Shown in pieces: positions 12,923 to 24,286 of a stretch of DNA of 64,000 nt (position 1 is its first letter; each line of letters opens with the position of its first letter). Below the pieces are notes generated by a model that had not been told where the DNA came from, did not search any database, and saw nothing but the letters and a program-made list of their open reading frames with translations. The position numbers were made by a program, and so were the translations under genes. This DNA comes from Phoma sp. XZ068 (taxonomy: Eukaryota; Ascomycota; Dothideomycetes; Pleosporales; Didymellaceae). The stretch lies in assembly GCA_004835665.1 (NCBI GenBank), contig RBKR01000004.1, positions 1,984,001 to 2,048,000 on the forward strand, in the 5' to 3' direction.

Positions 12923-14093
12923 TCAAAATCGCTGAGTTGTCACTTCTCTAATGTTGCGGAGTCTGCATGCGTCGATGTGCTGGCAGTTGGACCAGTCGTT
13001 CAGCCTGGTGGGCAAAAGTCTCCTGTTGGTCAGCAACATGTGCTTCACTGCACCATTCGCAGGATCTGTCCAGGGTGCCGCCACCACAAAATTCGATTCG
13101 TCGGAAGTATGCCGTGAAATGTACCCCAGGTTTTGCGAACCCATCAGAGGTTCATTAGGTTCACGACCGGTGAGGATCAGGCTTGGTCCGTCCAACCTTG
13201 TGCTATGATGGCTCGGGCCGCGAGGGCCCAAATGTTGCCCTGGATGAAGAGCGCGACACGTAATCTGTCGAAAGGTACTGAAGTAGCCAAGATGAGGCAT
13301 CATCTGTCGTGCAAGCTGTTATCGACAGGATGAGTGCTTATCAACAACGCAACCTGCCTCATTGTTGAGAATGTGACACACTTAATTCCTGGCGCCTTCG
13401 AAAATTCTGAAAAGACCGTCTTCAAGTCTCCCTCAGAGCCAAATCTAGCCTGAAGAACGTATGCTCGTCGAGAATCGCACTCCAGCGTTTCCATAACCTA
13501 TGTTCGATGCTGGGTGACAGGTTCGCCAGCACCAAATGAGAGTACAGCGCGATAGAGGGACCAGAAGCCATCAAGACCTATGTCATCATCGTGCTGCCAA
13601 TTTAGGAGGGAACACCTGGATTAAAATGAAACCTCGCCGTCATCACAGGGTGCAAACCCTGTCCGCTGCTGTAAATCTATTGCACTGCATAGGCGGCGTT
13701 AGCACGCAGCATGCTTTGTCAGGGCTGTAACCTGAAAATACTTATGTGGGAGCAGATACTCAGTGCCAGTATCGAGATTTCCAAACCGTCGACGAAGTTC
13801 CTTTGTCGATTCCTGGAGGATCACTCCTGATGTTCGCGCCCTGTTACAGTAGCAGTTCGTGATGGCGGTATATTGCCCTTGTGGATTCGTAGCTTGGGTC
13901 TGGCCTATGATGCTCTTTCTCGGCCATGTCTGAGCGAGATTGAGATGCTGAACTGCGAGAGATGGCCACGGAGGGTGCATCCGCGCTCAACCAACGGCCC
14001 CGAAACGTTCTCTTCAATCGGAATCTCGACCTGCGCAGTTATGAATTTCAGAGTACTGTCCTTGTCTTCGGGGTTATAATGAAACCTGCTCAA
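12923..14093 (-). pseudogene. Possible decayed or unresolved multi-exon gene, identity unknown
   Basis: Several minus-strand blocks read like protein but do not join cleanly: about 14093-13910, 13855-13735 (containing LRRRFGNLDTGTEYLLPHKY), 13580-13380 (containing LDGFWSLYRAVLSFGAGEP, interrupted by TAG at 13500-13498, then METLECDSRRAYVLQARFG), and 13260-12950 where two frames alternate. No good start codon is seen and at least one in-frame stop is not obviously removed by an intron. I interpret this as a degenerating gene, but a real gene with unusual introns is possible. No family was recognised. Confidence 0.35.
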
Positions 14094-14493
14094 GGAACGT
14101 ATCTTAAGAGAGATCTAACTGACCAAGGGTATACTCATTGCTCTGTCATGGAATGTGAAGACGTTTTTTTACGTCACACCACTGCGGCGTCGCTGAAGTT
14201 CATTTCCTTATGAAATGCGGAGATGTTTTTGTCGATGTGAGGGCAGCGTTATCTTCGTGATCATTCGCCTTCACCTGACCTCACCTCACCTATGAGTAGG
14301 AACAACAATCAGGTATTGCAAGGCCACATGACCTCGATGAACTCGAGGTGAAGTCGTCTTCCGTTGGCTGATCGTGCAAGCTGGGCCAAACTTGTAGCAA
14401 ACGACGATTGCCCTTCCCACATCTCCTTCTCTTGTATCCGTCCATCCCAGCCTCAACAGCAACTCCCGCAGTCACATACGCAGCAACCCAACA

Positions 14494-15019
14494 ATGTCCG
14501 ACACCGAGCCCAAGACGCCAGGCAAAGGCGCCGCCGGCGCCGCTACAGGTGCAGCCTGGACCGACACCGAGAGGGTTCGTCACCTCACCTACTTCACCTC
14601 AGTCTTCTAACAACCATACAGATGGCCTACCTCATCGTCATCGCCGAGCACGCCCTCGACGCCCCCATCGAGTCCAAGATCTCTGTAAGCACTCTCATCT
14701 CAACCTCCTCCATGCCCTGGAGTATCAACTAACACACCACCAGCAAGCTCCCATCCCAGGCGGTCGCAACGTCAACGCCTGCCGCAAGATCATCAAGAAG
14801 CTCAAGGAGAAACTCAAGGACGATATCGACAACATCAGAGCTGGACTGCCTGTTGCTGCTGCGGCTGAGGGTGAGGCTACGCCCAAGGCTACGCCGCGTA
14901 AGAGGAAGACGGAGGGAGGTGGGGATGGAGCAGAGAGCCCTAAGAAGAAGGCTACGCCGCGCAAGAAGAAGAGTGAGGCTATTGTCAAGGACGACGATGA
15001 GGTTGATGGTGAGGTTTAG
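14494..15019 (+). CDS. Small basic nuclear-type protein, Myb/SANT-like N-terminal part
   Basis: Three exons, 14494-14574, 14622-14684 and 14744-15019, both introns in phase 0, about 139 residues. Residues 22-75 hold a tryptophan-led helical segment (AAWTDTERMAYLIVIAEH, then GGRNVNACRKIIKKLKEKL), which resembles the short Myb/SANT-like domain seen in many small fungal proteins. The C-terminal half is a low-complexity Lys/Arg tail with two TPRKK/TPRKR repeats followed by an acidic end, typical of a chromatin or nucleolar protein. Function is unknown. Intron borders are consensus and the third exon would lack an ATG on its own, supporting the model. Confidence 0.75.
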
Positions 15020-15687
15020 GGGTGAGGTTTAGGAGGTCGTGAGGGGTCAAAGGAGGTCATTGGGATTGCAGCACGTAATTGCATGTGGACCATGTTGGGA
15101 AGGAGCGCGTAGCTAATTCCTTATTGACAACACGGGTAGCTTGGCTAGGCTCACTAGCTGAATCAGACCTAGGATAGGTATACAACAATACATTTGTGGG
15201 TTCGGTGTCATATGGCTTTCTGAATGTTGGTGTTATTCAAGGTGTCAAGTCCAATGTGACTGGGACACGTCGTGGCTGTCAACCAAAGCGGCAGCAAACG
15301 CTAGCTGCGGTGGCCAATCAGGTGCTCAGGAGGAAGGGACGAGACAATGGAGCAGCACGTTCACGGAGGTATTAGAGTAATTGATATATTATCAAACCAA
15401 ATGGCCGTAAAGGTATATGATGGCACATATGATTGCAAATTGCATACCAAGGACATCTGAGCGTGTTGTGTGGTTCCCACTCGGAGGCAATGACGATGTC
15501 GGGGAGATCAAATATGTTCACCGAGCGAACTGTGCATGCAGGGCTGGCTTGGCAATAATGATGCTGCATCTGCGGCCTTGCGACAGCAGACAACCGCTCA
15601 CTAGCCTGTACAATACGTTTCTGTGCGCGTGTGTGATTTGTACTTTGTGTAGAAGTAGCAAACGTGTAATAATAGCGGTACCAGGGC
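15020..15687. other. Intergenic region upstream of NMA111
   Basis: Nothing coding is supported. The stretch contains the 3' side of the SANT-like gene and the presumptive promoter of NMA111. Confidence 0.45.
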
Positions 15688-18600
15688 ATGCTAAGCCGGT
15701 ACGCTGTCGCCTCCGCCTGGAAAAGAAGTTTCTCGTCGCCAACGCCGCCGTCCTTCACCGCGACCCAATTCTTCAGCAGACTCAACACCCGCCTTCCCTC
15801 AATTCCCTCGCTCCTTCACCGCACCTACACCGCCTCCAGCCGGCTCTCCACATCCCCGCCCATGGAACAAAATGGCGCGCACAGCAAGCGCAAGCAGCCG
15901 CCGACGCCCAGCAACGAGCGCCCGCTGAAGCAGATCAAGGCCGAGACGGACGTGCACATTCGCAACGGCGTCGCTGCATCGCCGACGCCAGAGATGGAGG
16001 TCGACGATGCGCGCAGTGACGTCAGCCTCGAGCCGCTCCCGATCATGCCCATCGCCGGCGCAGTGCACGACACGGCTGAGTGGCAGAAGACGATCGAGGG
16101 CGTTGTGAAAAGCGTCGTGTCGATCCACTTCTGCCAGACGTGCTCGTTCGACACCGACCCGGCCATTGCCTCGGAGGCGACTGGTTTCGTCGTGGATGCT
16201 GAGAAGGGCTACATCATGACCAACAGGGTACGTTCACCACTGCGCCTCCCGACAGTACACACTCACTAACACGCGCAGCACGTCGTCGGCGCCGGACCGT
16301 TCATCGGCTACTGCATCTTCGACAACCACGAGGAGTGCGACGTCTACCCCGTCTACCGCGACCCCGTGCACGACTTTGGCATTCTGCGCTTCGACCCCTC
16401 CAAGATCAAGTACATGCCCCTTACCGCGCTACAACTGCACCCCGACCTCGCCAAGGTCGGCGTCGAGATCCGCGTCGTGGGTAACGATGCTGGAGAGAAG
16501 CTCAGTATCCTGTCTGGTGTCATCAGTCGTCTGGACCGCAATGCGCCAGAGTACGGCGAGGGCTACTCCGACTTCAACACAAACTACATCCAGGCCGCCG
16601 CCGCTGCCAGTGGTGGAAGTTCTGGCAGTCCCGTCGTGAACAGGGACGGCTATGCTGTTGCGCTGCAGGCTGGTGGACGATCGGACGGCGCTGCTACCGA
16701 CTACTTCCTGCCCCTCGACCGTCCGTTGCGCGCACTCGAACTCGTTCGCCAAGGGAAACCCGTGTCGCGAGGCACAATCCAGACACAGTGGATTCTGAAG
16801 CCTTTCGACGAATGTAGGCGACTCGGTCTGTCCGCGGATGTCGAGGAGGCCGTTCGCACGCAGTTCCCCAAGGAGACGGGCATGCTGGTAGCTGAGGTTG
16901 TCCTCCCACAAGGGCCTGCATCCAGCAAGGTCGAAGAGGGTGATCTTCTGACGCATGTCAACGGCGAGCTCCTGACCCAGTTTGTTCGCCTGGACGCAAT
17001 ACTAGACGACACCGTGGGCAACACCATCTCAGTGACCATCCAGCGTGCCGGCGAGAACATGAGCGTCGAGCTGGACGTTGGCGACTTGCACGCCATCACA
17101 CCGGACAGGTTCGTGTCAGTGGCTGGAGCCTCCTTCCACGACCTTTCATACCAGCAGGCTCGTCTCTATGCCATCTCACTCAAGGATGCAGGTGTCTATG
17201 TGTGCGAAGCAGCGGGCTCGTTCCGATTTGCTGATGGGTACGCGTCTGGGTGGTTGATCCAGGAAGTGGACAACCAACCCACACCGAACCTCGATGCGTT
17301 CATCGAAGTCATGCGCAGGATACCTGATCGCAAGCGCATAGTCATCATGTACAAGCATCTCCGTGATCTCCATACTGTTAACACAAGTATCACAGCCGTC
17401 GACAGGCATTGGCACGCAAAGATCAGGGTAGCTACGCGCAATGATGCCACAGGGCTGTGGGACTTCAAACCGCTAGCTGACCCTGTGCCTGCCATCCCGC
17501 CAGTCCCGCGCCGCGCCAACTTTGTCAAGATGAACTCGCAGTACCCTGAAGCAGTCGACATTGTTCGCAGTCTTGTACGAGTACACGTCTCCATGCCAAT
17601 CAAGCTTGATGGTTTCCCCAAGATGAACAAGCAGGGCTATGGTATTGTAGTAGATGCCGAGCAAGGCCTCGTCCTTGTCTCGCGAGCAATCTTGCCGTAC
17701 GATCTCTGCGACATCTCGTTGATCATCGCAGACAGTATCTTCATTGATGCCAAGGTCGTCTTCATGCACCCGTTACAGAACTACGCTATTGTCAAGTATG
17801 ATCCTTCGCTGGTCCAAGCCTCGGTCAAGACGCCGAAGTTTGCCACAGACTTCATCAAGAAGGGCGACGAGACAATCTTCTTTGGTATGAACCAGAACTT
17901 CCGCCCTGTCGTAACAAAAACCGTTGTAACAGACATCACCACCGTCGCCATTCCTGCCAGCGCCATCACCCCGCGCTACCGTGCGACAAACTTCGACGCC
18001 ATTACAGTAGACACCAACCAAGCGTCTCACAGTGGGTCAGGTGTTCTGATCGCCGAGGACGGCACAGTGCAAGCACTTTGGCTTTCCTACCTCGGTGAGC
18101 GGACTTCGCACAGCGGCAAAGACGTTGAATACCACCTAGGTCTCGCAACACCGAACCTCCTCCCCGTTCTCAACGAGATCAGAAATGGCACGACTCCTAA
18201 GCTCCGCATTCTCAACGTCGAGTTCCAGACCGTCCAGATGAGCCAAGCGCGCGTCATGGGTGTGTCAGAAGAATGGATCGAGAAGACTGAGCACGCAGAT
18301 CCTGAGCGACACCAGCTCTTCATGGTGCGCAAGGTCGACTCTGGACACGGCGATGGCCTGCTGGAGGGTGATGTGCTGCTCACACTCAACGGCAAGCTCG
18401 TCACACGAAGCCCCGACCTCGACGTCATGTACACCAACGAGTTCCTTGACGCTGTTGTGGTGCGCAAGCGCTGCGAAATGGCTATCAAGGTTCTCACTGT
18501 ACCAACCGAGGACCTTGAGACAGACCGCCTCGTCAGCTTCTGCGGCGCTACATTCCACCGTCCCCACCAGGCTGTAAGACAGCAGATCAGCAAAGTCCAC

Positions 18601-19017
18601 TCCGATGTGTACATCTCGTCGCGCGCCCGTGGCTCGCCGGCGTACATGTATGGTACGTACCACCTCCCCTCCTCCTCACCCCAGCACCCACTAACAACAA
18701 TTACAGGCCTCGCACCCACCAACTTCCTCACCCACGTCAACAACAAGCCCACACCCGACCTCGACTCCTTCCTCGAGGCCGTCAAGCAGATCAAGGACAA
18801 CGAGTACTTCCGCCTCAAGGTCATGACCTTCGACAACGTCCCCTGGGTCGCCACCATGAAGAAGAACGAGCACTACTTCCCCACCATCGAGTACGTCAAG
18901 GACAAGAGCGAGGACCTCGGCTGGCGCAAGATCATCCACGAGTGTGACGACGGGGGTGCGCGGGAGGAGGCTGTTGATGGAGGGGAGGCTGAGGCCGCGG
19001 AGGCGTGCGATGAGTAG
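15688..19017 (+). CDS. NMA111: Nma111/HtrA-type serine protease with tandem protease and PDZ units
   Basis: Exons 15688-16227, 16279-18652 and 18707-19017 (the last intron is 54 bp and could be misread as coding). From the ATG at 15862 the protein is about 1016 residues, the usual size for fungal Nma111; from 15688 it is 1074. Catalytic residues in the first protease domain are visible: His in TNRHVVG (split by intron 1), Asp in HDFGIL, Ser in GGSSGSPV, at 123, 154 and 237 in the short numbering. PDZ-like regions follow, then a second, degenerate protease half lacking this triad, as known for the family. Yeast Nma111 is a nuclear protease linked to apoptosis and lipid homeostasis; a Lys-rich KRKQPP stretch after the second ATG fits nuclear import. 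The upstream extension is discussed as a finding. Confidence 0.95.
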
Positions 19018-20249
19018 GCCCTAACCTTGCCTTGGAACGAGACAATTGAAACGAGACGATGTAAGAAGGGGGCTAGGCGATGTAGCCATCAGCTGATGGG
19101 ATGGGATGGGATGGATGTATCGGCTCCATTGCATTCGCATGGCATTGGTATTGCATTGCATTGGTATTGTATGTGTGTATAATAGACCGCTCGTGCTTGA
19201 GAGTTGGAAAGAATAAAGAAGAAACAAACGAAATGAAAGTATCAGAGGAGAGAGGAGGGGAGAGAAGTGAAGAGAAGAGAAGATAGACAGATATACCATA
19301 TCATACCACCTTTTACATGACATTACCACTTTCTACATTACACGACAGCCCCGTACATGCCATGTTAACCAAAAAACACCCGATTCTCGATCGTGGTTTG
19401 AGTGTCCACTGCGGTTCGTCATTGTTACAGCGTTTCTGTTGTGAGTTGAACTGGAAAGAATACTTACCCTACACCGCATCACTCATTAGCATTTGCTCTA
19501 GGCGTACCATGCGCACGTATGACTATGTTGACCTTTACATTCCTGTGTTTCTATACTTTGCACTGCTGATACTCGGGTGTACCGGTATATACAGTGTACA
19601 CGGTGTATACGGTCGGTATCTACACTGTCCACACGCGAGAAGTATACAGATTCTCACGCTGACATGTCATTTCCAAATCCAATCTCTATCTCAATCTCGA
19701 TCCGTACCACTGTGTAGTATGAACTTGCCTGAACGTCGTTTAAGCACGGTGCGTCATCTCTGCCATACCTCCATCTCCCCTTCTCCCCTTCTTCCCCCTT
19801 CAAAAAGATAGACAATAAGAGGTGGTAATATAAGAATATAAGCAATAAGACTGAGATCTAGACGCAAACAAACGTGAAAATAGGGTAATACTAGAAAATC
19901 AAATCAAAGCAAACACTTGTTGAAAGGAAACTTCTGTGTGTAAACAATTAAATATATCATTTCTTTTATCTCGTTCCATGGATCTGTCTGTAGGACTGGT
20001 ACGACTATGGGTTCTGCAGGCTGGAATGTAGATACTCCAGTCTGCGCGCTGTGAGGACTTAGATATATGCTATAGGAATGAGAGTCACGTTTTGAGAATG
20101 TCCATTGCGCTGTTCAAAATCCTAGGGACAGTGGGGGTGAGACAGTAAGCATCACACTTCGAAGATGAAATTGTTGATCTCAAAACCCATTGATTTTGCT
20201 AGGTAGTAAACTACTTCAAGACTTCCTCCGCACTCCCTCCTGCATCTGC
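19018..20249. other. Convergent intergenic region with simple repeats
   Basis: Between the 3' ends of NMA111 and the secreted nuclease. Contains a GATGG/ATGGG pentanucleotide run (19095-19114), a GCATTG-rich stretch (19130-19170) and a purine-rich GA tract (19245-19285). A TATAC/GTATAC-rich segment lies near 19580-19620. No gene is supported. Confidence 0.5.
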
Positions 20250-20967
20250 TTAGCAGGTGTTCAACATGCTCGTCAAAGCCGTCTTCTCCGCGCTCGTAAT
20301 GGTGAGCTTGTACACGCTCTTGACACGGACCCACATCTTCGCGTATGTGCAGTAGTAGCTTGTTAGCGGGGGCTTCCAGTCCTCGGGGCCCTTGTCGCCC
20401 TTGGCCTGGTTGACGTTGTCTGTGACGGCGAGGAGCTGGGGGTTAGTCAGGTCGTTGGCGAAGGCCTGGCGTTGGGATGTTGTCCATGATGAGGCACCGG
20501 ACTATGGTCTGATTAGCACGTGCAAGAGGGGGTTTTGGTGGAGGAATCTCACCTTCCAGGCGTTGCTCAGAGGAACCATGTGGTCAATGTCGACGTCGCT
20601 GGCGGCAGTCCATGTGGCACCATCGTAAGGGCTAGCCCATGTGCCGGACGTAGCAGCGCAGGAAGAATCCTGGACAACGTTGCTGCCGTCACGCTTCAGT
20701 ACGACTTCGCGGGTGTTGCAGGCGCCTGTGGTTGTTAGCTCAATCTTGTGATGTTTTCTTAAAGTTCATACCAGATTGGGTGATCCAGTGAGGAAACAGG
20801 TCACGAGAGTAGCCTGTCTGAGGACCTTGAGCAGCAACAGTCAGACCAGCGAGCTGTGTCTTTGCAGCAGCGGTGGTGGGAACACCAGGGGGTGCGCGGG
20901 CAACGAGAGGTGCCGGTGCAGCCGAGGCGAGAGTCGCAAGAGCGAAGGCGAGGATGGCAGACTTCAT
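20250..20967 (-). CDS. Secreted HNH-type nuclease-like protein (DUF1524/GmrSD C-terminal family)
   Basis: Exons 20967-20772, 20725-20553 and 20501-20250, phases 1 and 0, about 206 residues. It begins with a signal peptide (MKSAILAFALATLASAAPA, cleavage probably after the ASA). The mature part contains the family hallmark DIDHMVPLSNAWKSGA, where D-H belongs to the HNH/His-Me-finger motif, then RQAFANDLTNPQLLAVT and NQAKGDKGPEDWKPP with the asparagine and lysine typical of the fold, and four cysteines that can pair. Such proteins are small extracellular nucleases in fungi and actinomycetes; the substrate here is unknown. The first intron sits just after ITQSG and the second inside the HNH motif. 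Confidence 0.9.
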
Positions 20968-22420
20968 AGTGGATTGCTCGCCTGTATGAAGTGACTGGAA
21001 GAAGATGGCGCTGAGGAGATGGAGCAAGCCTGCTCGAAGTCGAACCTGGAACGAGGAAGCTTAGGAAGTGTCTGTCCTGGCTTGTCCTTCAAAGTCGACG
21101 ATGCTTGCCACTCTTATACAACTTCTCCCAAGTCGTTTACCAGTAGTCTCCGGAGCAGAATAGCGAAGTCGCAGACCAACACAAAGGCTCCAATCAGGCA
21201 CGCGAATGATAACGATCTTCGGAGCCACGCGCTCACAGTTTCCCTGGGCCTTACACTGTAGTACAACACTTGAACATGCACCAGCGCTCTGACGAGCCCA
21301 GACTGGCAGGTGAAGACCGCAGCTAAGGAGCGAAGTGTCGCACATCTTATACCTGTTCGGGCGAAGTAGGCGGTGCGTACCTGATCACCCGCAGTCTGAT
21401 TGACACAATAACGTTGTGATTGCCAGGAAGGGTCTCGGGGCCGACCTAACCTGCATCCCCTGTAAGCTGACTGGTCGTTCGGAAGATTACAAGAGTTTCG
21501 AATAGCGTCCTGGGCCACGAATGTTTACTACGTAGTAGGAAGGTTGGGTGCAGGTGCTCTTATCGCGTTGACTGATTGGCTCATCTTGTTTCGGCGTTGT
21601 TTGTAGATCGCTACTTGATTGGCGCAGTAATTGAAACATCCACAACTCCGGCGGTTCCTGCGGTACGGGGCGAGGATATTCGGCATTTTTAGTGATCTTG
21701 AGATAGCGAATAGATAACCAGGACGGCTCAACGTGAGGATGTGGTAACTTGGCACAAAACCGTTGTGTTTTGGCCCATGTTAGCGGGGAAATCCTATCAC
21801 AAACTGCCGGGATGCAAAAGGCCAGGGGGCTGATGTGTGAGATCTTACCCCGCGTTAGCACGCATCAGAGAAATCGGAAATCACCAATTGCCAAGCGGGT
21901 TCTTGGCCTAAAGTGGGATGGCTTGGCTGGATGAGGAGCGCCAAGCCGTAAGTATTCACTCCGTCGCCCAATCTCGCTGAGGTTTTCGCTTCTGTTGTGG
22001 ACACCGTCCAAAAGACGATGTTTTCTTTTGAAGTTTTGAGTTTCGAATTGCTTTCGTGTTTGATCGCAGAGAAAAGGCGAACCCCGCTCCACGGAAATAA
22101 GCACTAGATGGGCCGTTCCAGCCGGAGCTTGCAGTGCCAACCCTTTAGTGCTGCGTTCTACGGCGTCTGACGAATATGCCGTTTCGAGTATGTATGCCAT
22201 AGCCCTGGGCTCGGCAAAGTCTGAATGCAGCTCGGTAGGCTTGTTCGAAGGCATTGCGGATTGCGCGCTGGGTGAAGTTGTTACGTGGAGATGGCGTCGC
22301 TAAGTTGGGAAGTTGATATCAACTCTCCATCCCGTCGGCGAGCGCCGTGTGTTCAATTGCTTTGTTGGTACAGGTATGGTATGCGTACAAGTGTCTCGCG
22401 ATAACGGAATTCAGGCATCG
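20968..22420. other. Intergenic region, no supported gene
   Basis: About 1.45 kb between the secreted nuclease start and the 3' end of the CWF19-like gene. A minus-strand frame of 129 codons (22254-21865) starts with ATG but shows no domain, signal peptide or repeat; I do not call it. Otherwise nothing is seen. Confidence 0.4.
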
Positions 22421-24097
22421 CTACTCAGCAAAGTCGAAGCTCTTGAAAGCCCCCTTGAATTTTGCAACGTCCTCCTCCTCCTGTGGTTGTGTTTGGCCAC
22501 AGTCCTTCCAATCGATCCTCTTGTCCAATCTCAACAGCTTGGCGAGGACCTCCCGACCAAACTGGCTGTGGAATCGAATCTTGTCATCAAAGCGCAAAAC
22601 CAAGCTTGTTTGCTTCTCTGGTGGGTTTTTTGGATCCCATATCAAGACCCTGAAGAAGTCGCTTGTCTCTTCGAAACCATCCCCAACATCGTCCTTGCTG
22701 AAGGCTGGCCAATGCAGGTTCTCTGCCAACGCCTTGAAAGCAGCTTCGACAAGACCTTTGCGTATGAGATCTGCTGGGACTGGAAGATATTGCCAGTGCG
22801 TGTGCGGTAGACTCGATTTGCTCACTTCCCATGCCACAGAGCCGTACTCTTCGCCTGCAACTGAGTTTAACATGCTGTTCATAGCTACGCGGTACTTCTG
22901 CATCTCAGCGTAGGTGGCTAGTCGTTCCTCCTCTTCCATTGCGGCGAGTGTTGGTTGATGTGAGAAAGGGATGATGAGCATGTGGCATGGGAAGCCGAGC
23001 TTGGGGTAGGTTTGCGATGTCGACAATGGACCTCTCGCTGTGGTCACGTAGGAGCTGTCGCCAATGGAGGTGACCAGATGTGTTGCAATGTTTTCGTTGG
23101 CAAGACAGAAGAAGCACTCAGCTGCAGTCAGTGGCCCCCGATGCTCACCCTTGCGCCGTTTGTGCGATCGTCTGCCGCCCCGGTTACCGTCGTCGTACAC
23201 CAAAGCTTGTTCTCGTGGTTCCGGAGCAGCACGTTTTTTCTCTGATAGCACAAGAGGACAAGCTGTGGAGCCAGGCGGAGGAGCGACAGGATTGCTGGCT
23301 GTAGGGTCTAACGAAAAGGCGTAGATCCACTTCTGCTTGTTAGGGTTGCCGTATGTAGCCAGGCTGATGAATCTGGTGACTGGGTAGAGGTTGTCGGTGT
23401 CATCGCTTGGGGTATGGAAGAATGGCTCTCGTTCCCAGAAAGCGCTCCCAGACGTGGAGAAGTGGTATTTGGGTTTCAAGGCTATGTCGAGGTCGGCGAT
23501 ACATTGCTGCATGGAAGGAGATGCGTCTGCACTAAGCTCTACTTTCGAGCGCTTCTGAATACCCTCAGGCCAGTCACTGGTCACAAGGATGTCGGCTGTA
23601 GTTGCTCCACGGAGGATCTTTGCATCGGTCTCACCGTAGAATGGTGGGTACTTGTCTTTGGACTGGCCTGCAATGATGTTGGGGTCCATCTGGCCGCCAA
23701 GGGCAACAATGCGAATTCCCTCTGAGGTTTTCATAGTGGTTCGTTTCCCCAGAAAGTGCAGATTGTGGCATAGCTCGTCGTCTGAAGACTGCAGTTTCTC
23801 TACAACTGCTGGTGGTAGGGCATGGCCGCCAAGAGCGAAGTATGTTGGCAGCGCGACCTCGATCTTGCCGTCCACGAGCGACTGCACTTGTGGGTCAGCT
23901 GCATCACTGGCGCTCTGCGTGCTGGCAAATAAATTGCCAACGATGAGCGCGAAAGCAAAGTTGTTCTTTGCGTGCAGCGCGTTCACTTTCTGGAAGACTG
24001 CCTGAAATTGGCCATCCACATTGCCAATGACCGCGCTGTATGACCGTCAGCCTCATGGCGCGTAATCGGCGGTGCACACTCACATCTTGGAAGCCAT
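22421..24097 (-). CDS. CWF19-like (CwfJ domain) splicing-associated protein
   Basis: Exons 24097-24084 (only 14 nt: MASK plus two bases) and 24035-22421 give about 542 residues. The tiny first exon is needed to obtain MASKIAVIGNVDGQFQ, the expected N-terminus of the metallophosphatase-like first domain. The second half has the CwfJ N-terminal domain with the CFFCLANEN motif and the histidines of GFPCHMLIIPFSHQPT, then the C-terminal CwfJ domain (HTHWQYLPVPADL). It corresponds to the CWF19L1/Drn1 type, which binds the lariat-debranching enzyme Dbr1 and late spliceosomes, rather than to the longer Cwf19. A basic KRRKGEH stretch suggests nuclear location. Divergently transcribed from UTP20 with 189 bp between the starts. 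Confidence 0.92.
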
Positions 24098-24286
24098 GAT
24101 GATGTAATGGCGTGGTGAGGGCAGCTCGTGGTGTTTTGGGGCAGCCTCGGAGGTCCTGCCAAAGTCCGCAAAGCTCGGACGTCCGTCCACCAAAAATGCG
24201 GCAGGCGCTAGTGAGAAATTCTGTGGAGACATTCGAGGAAAGCAGCAGCAGCCCAGATTTCGGCAGTCGCAACCTCGACACACACT
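24098..24286. promoter_or_regulatory. Short divergent promoter between CWF19-like gene and UTP20
   Basis: Only 189 bp separate the two start codons, so both 5' leaders and promoters must be within or overlap this interval. No TATA box is evident. Shared regulation of a splicing factor and a ribosome-biogenesis factor is plausible. Confidence 0.6.

Noticed and set aside
19095..19285. Simple repeats as a possible regulatory or CRISPR-like array
   Set aside because: Short low-complexity microsatellites without spacers; ordinary for fungal intergenic DNA.
21865..22254. 129-codon minus-strand frame beside the CWF19-like gene
   Set aside because: Starts with ATG but shows no family feature; likely chance or part of a promoter.
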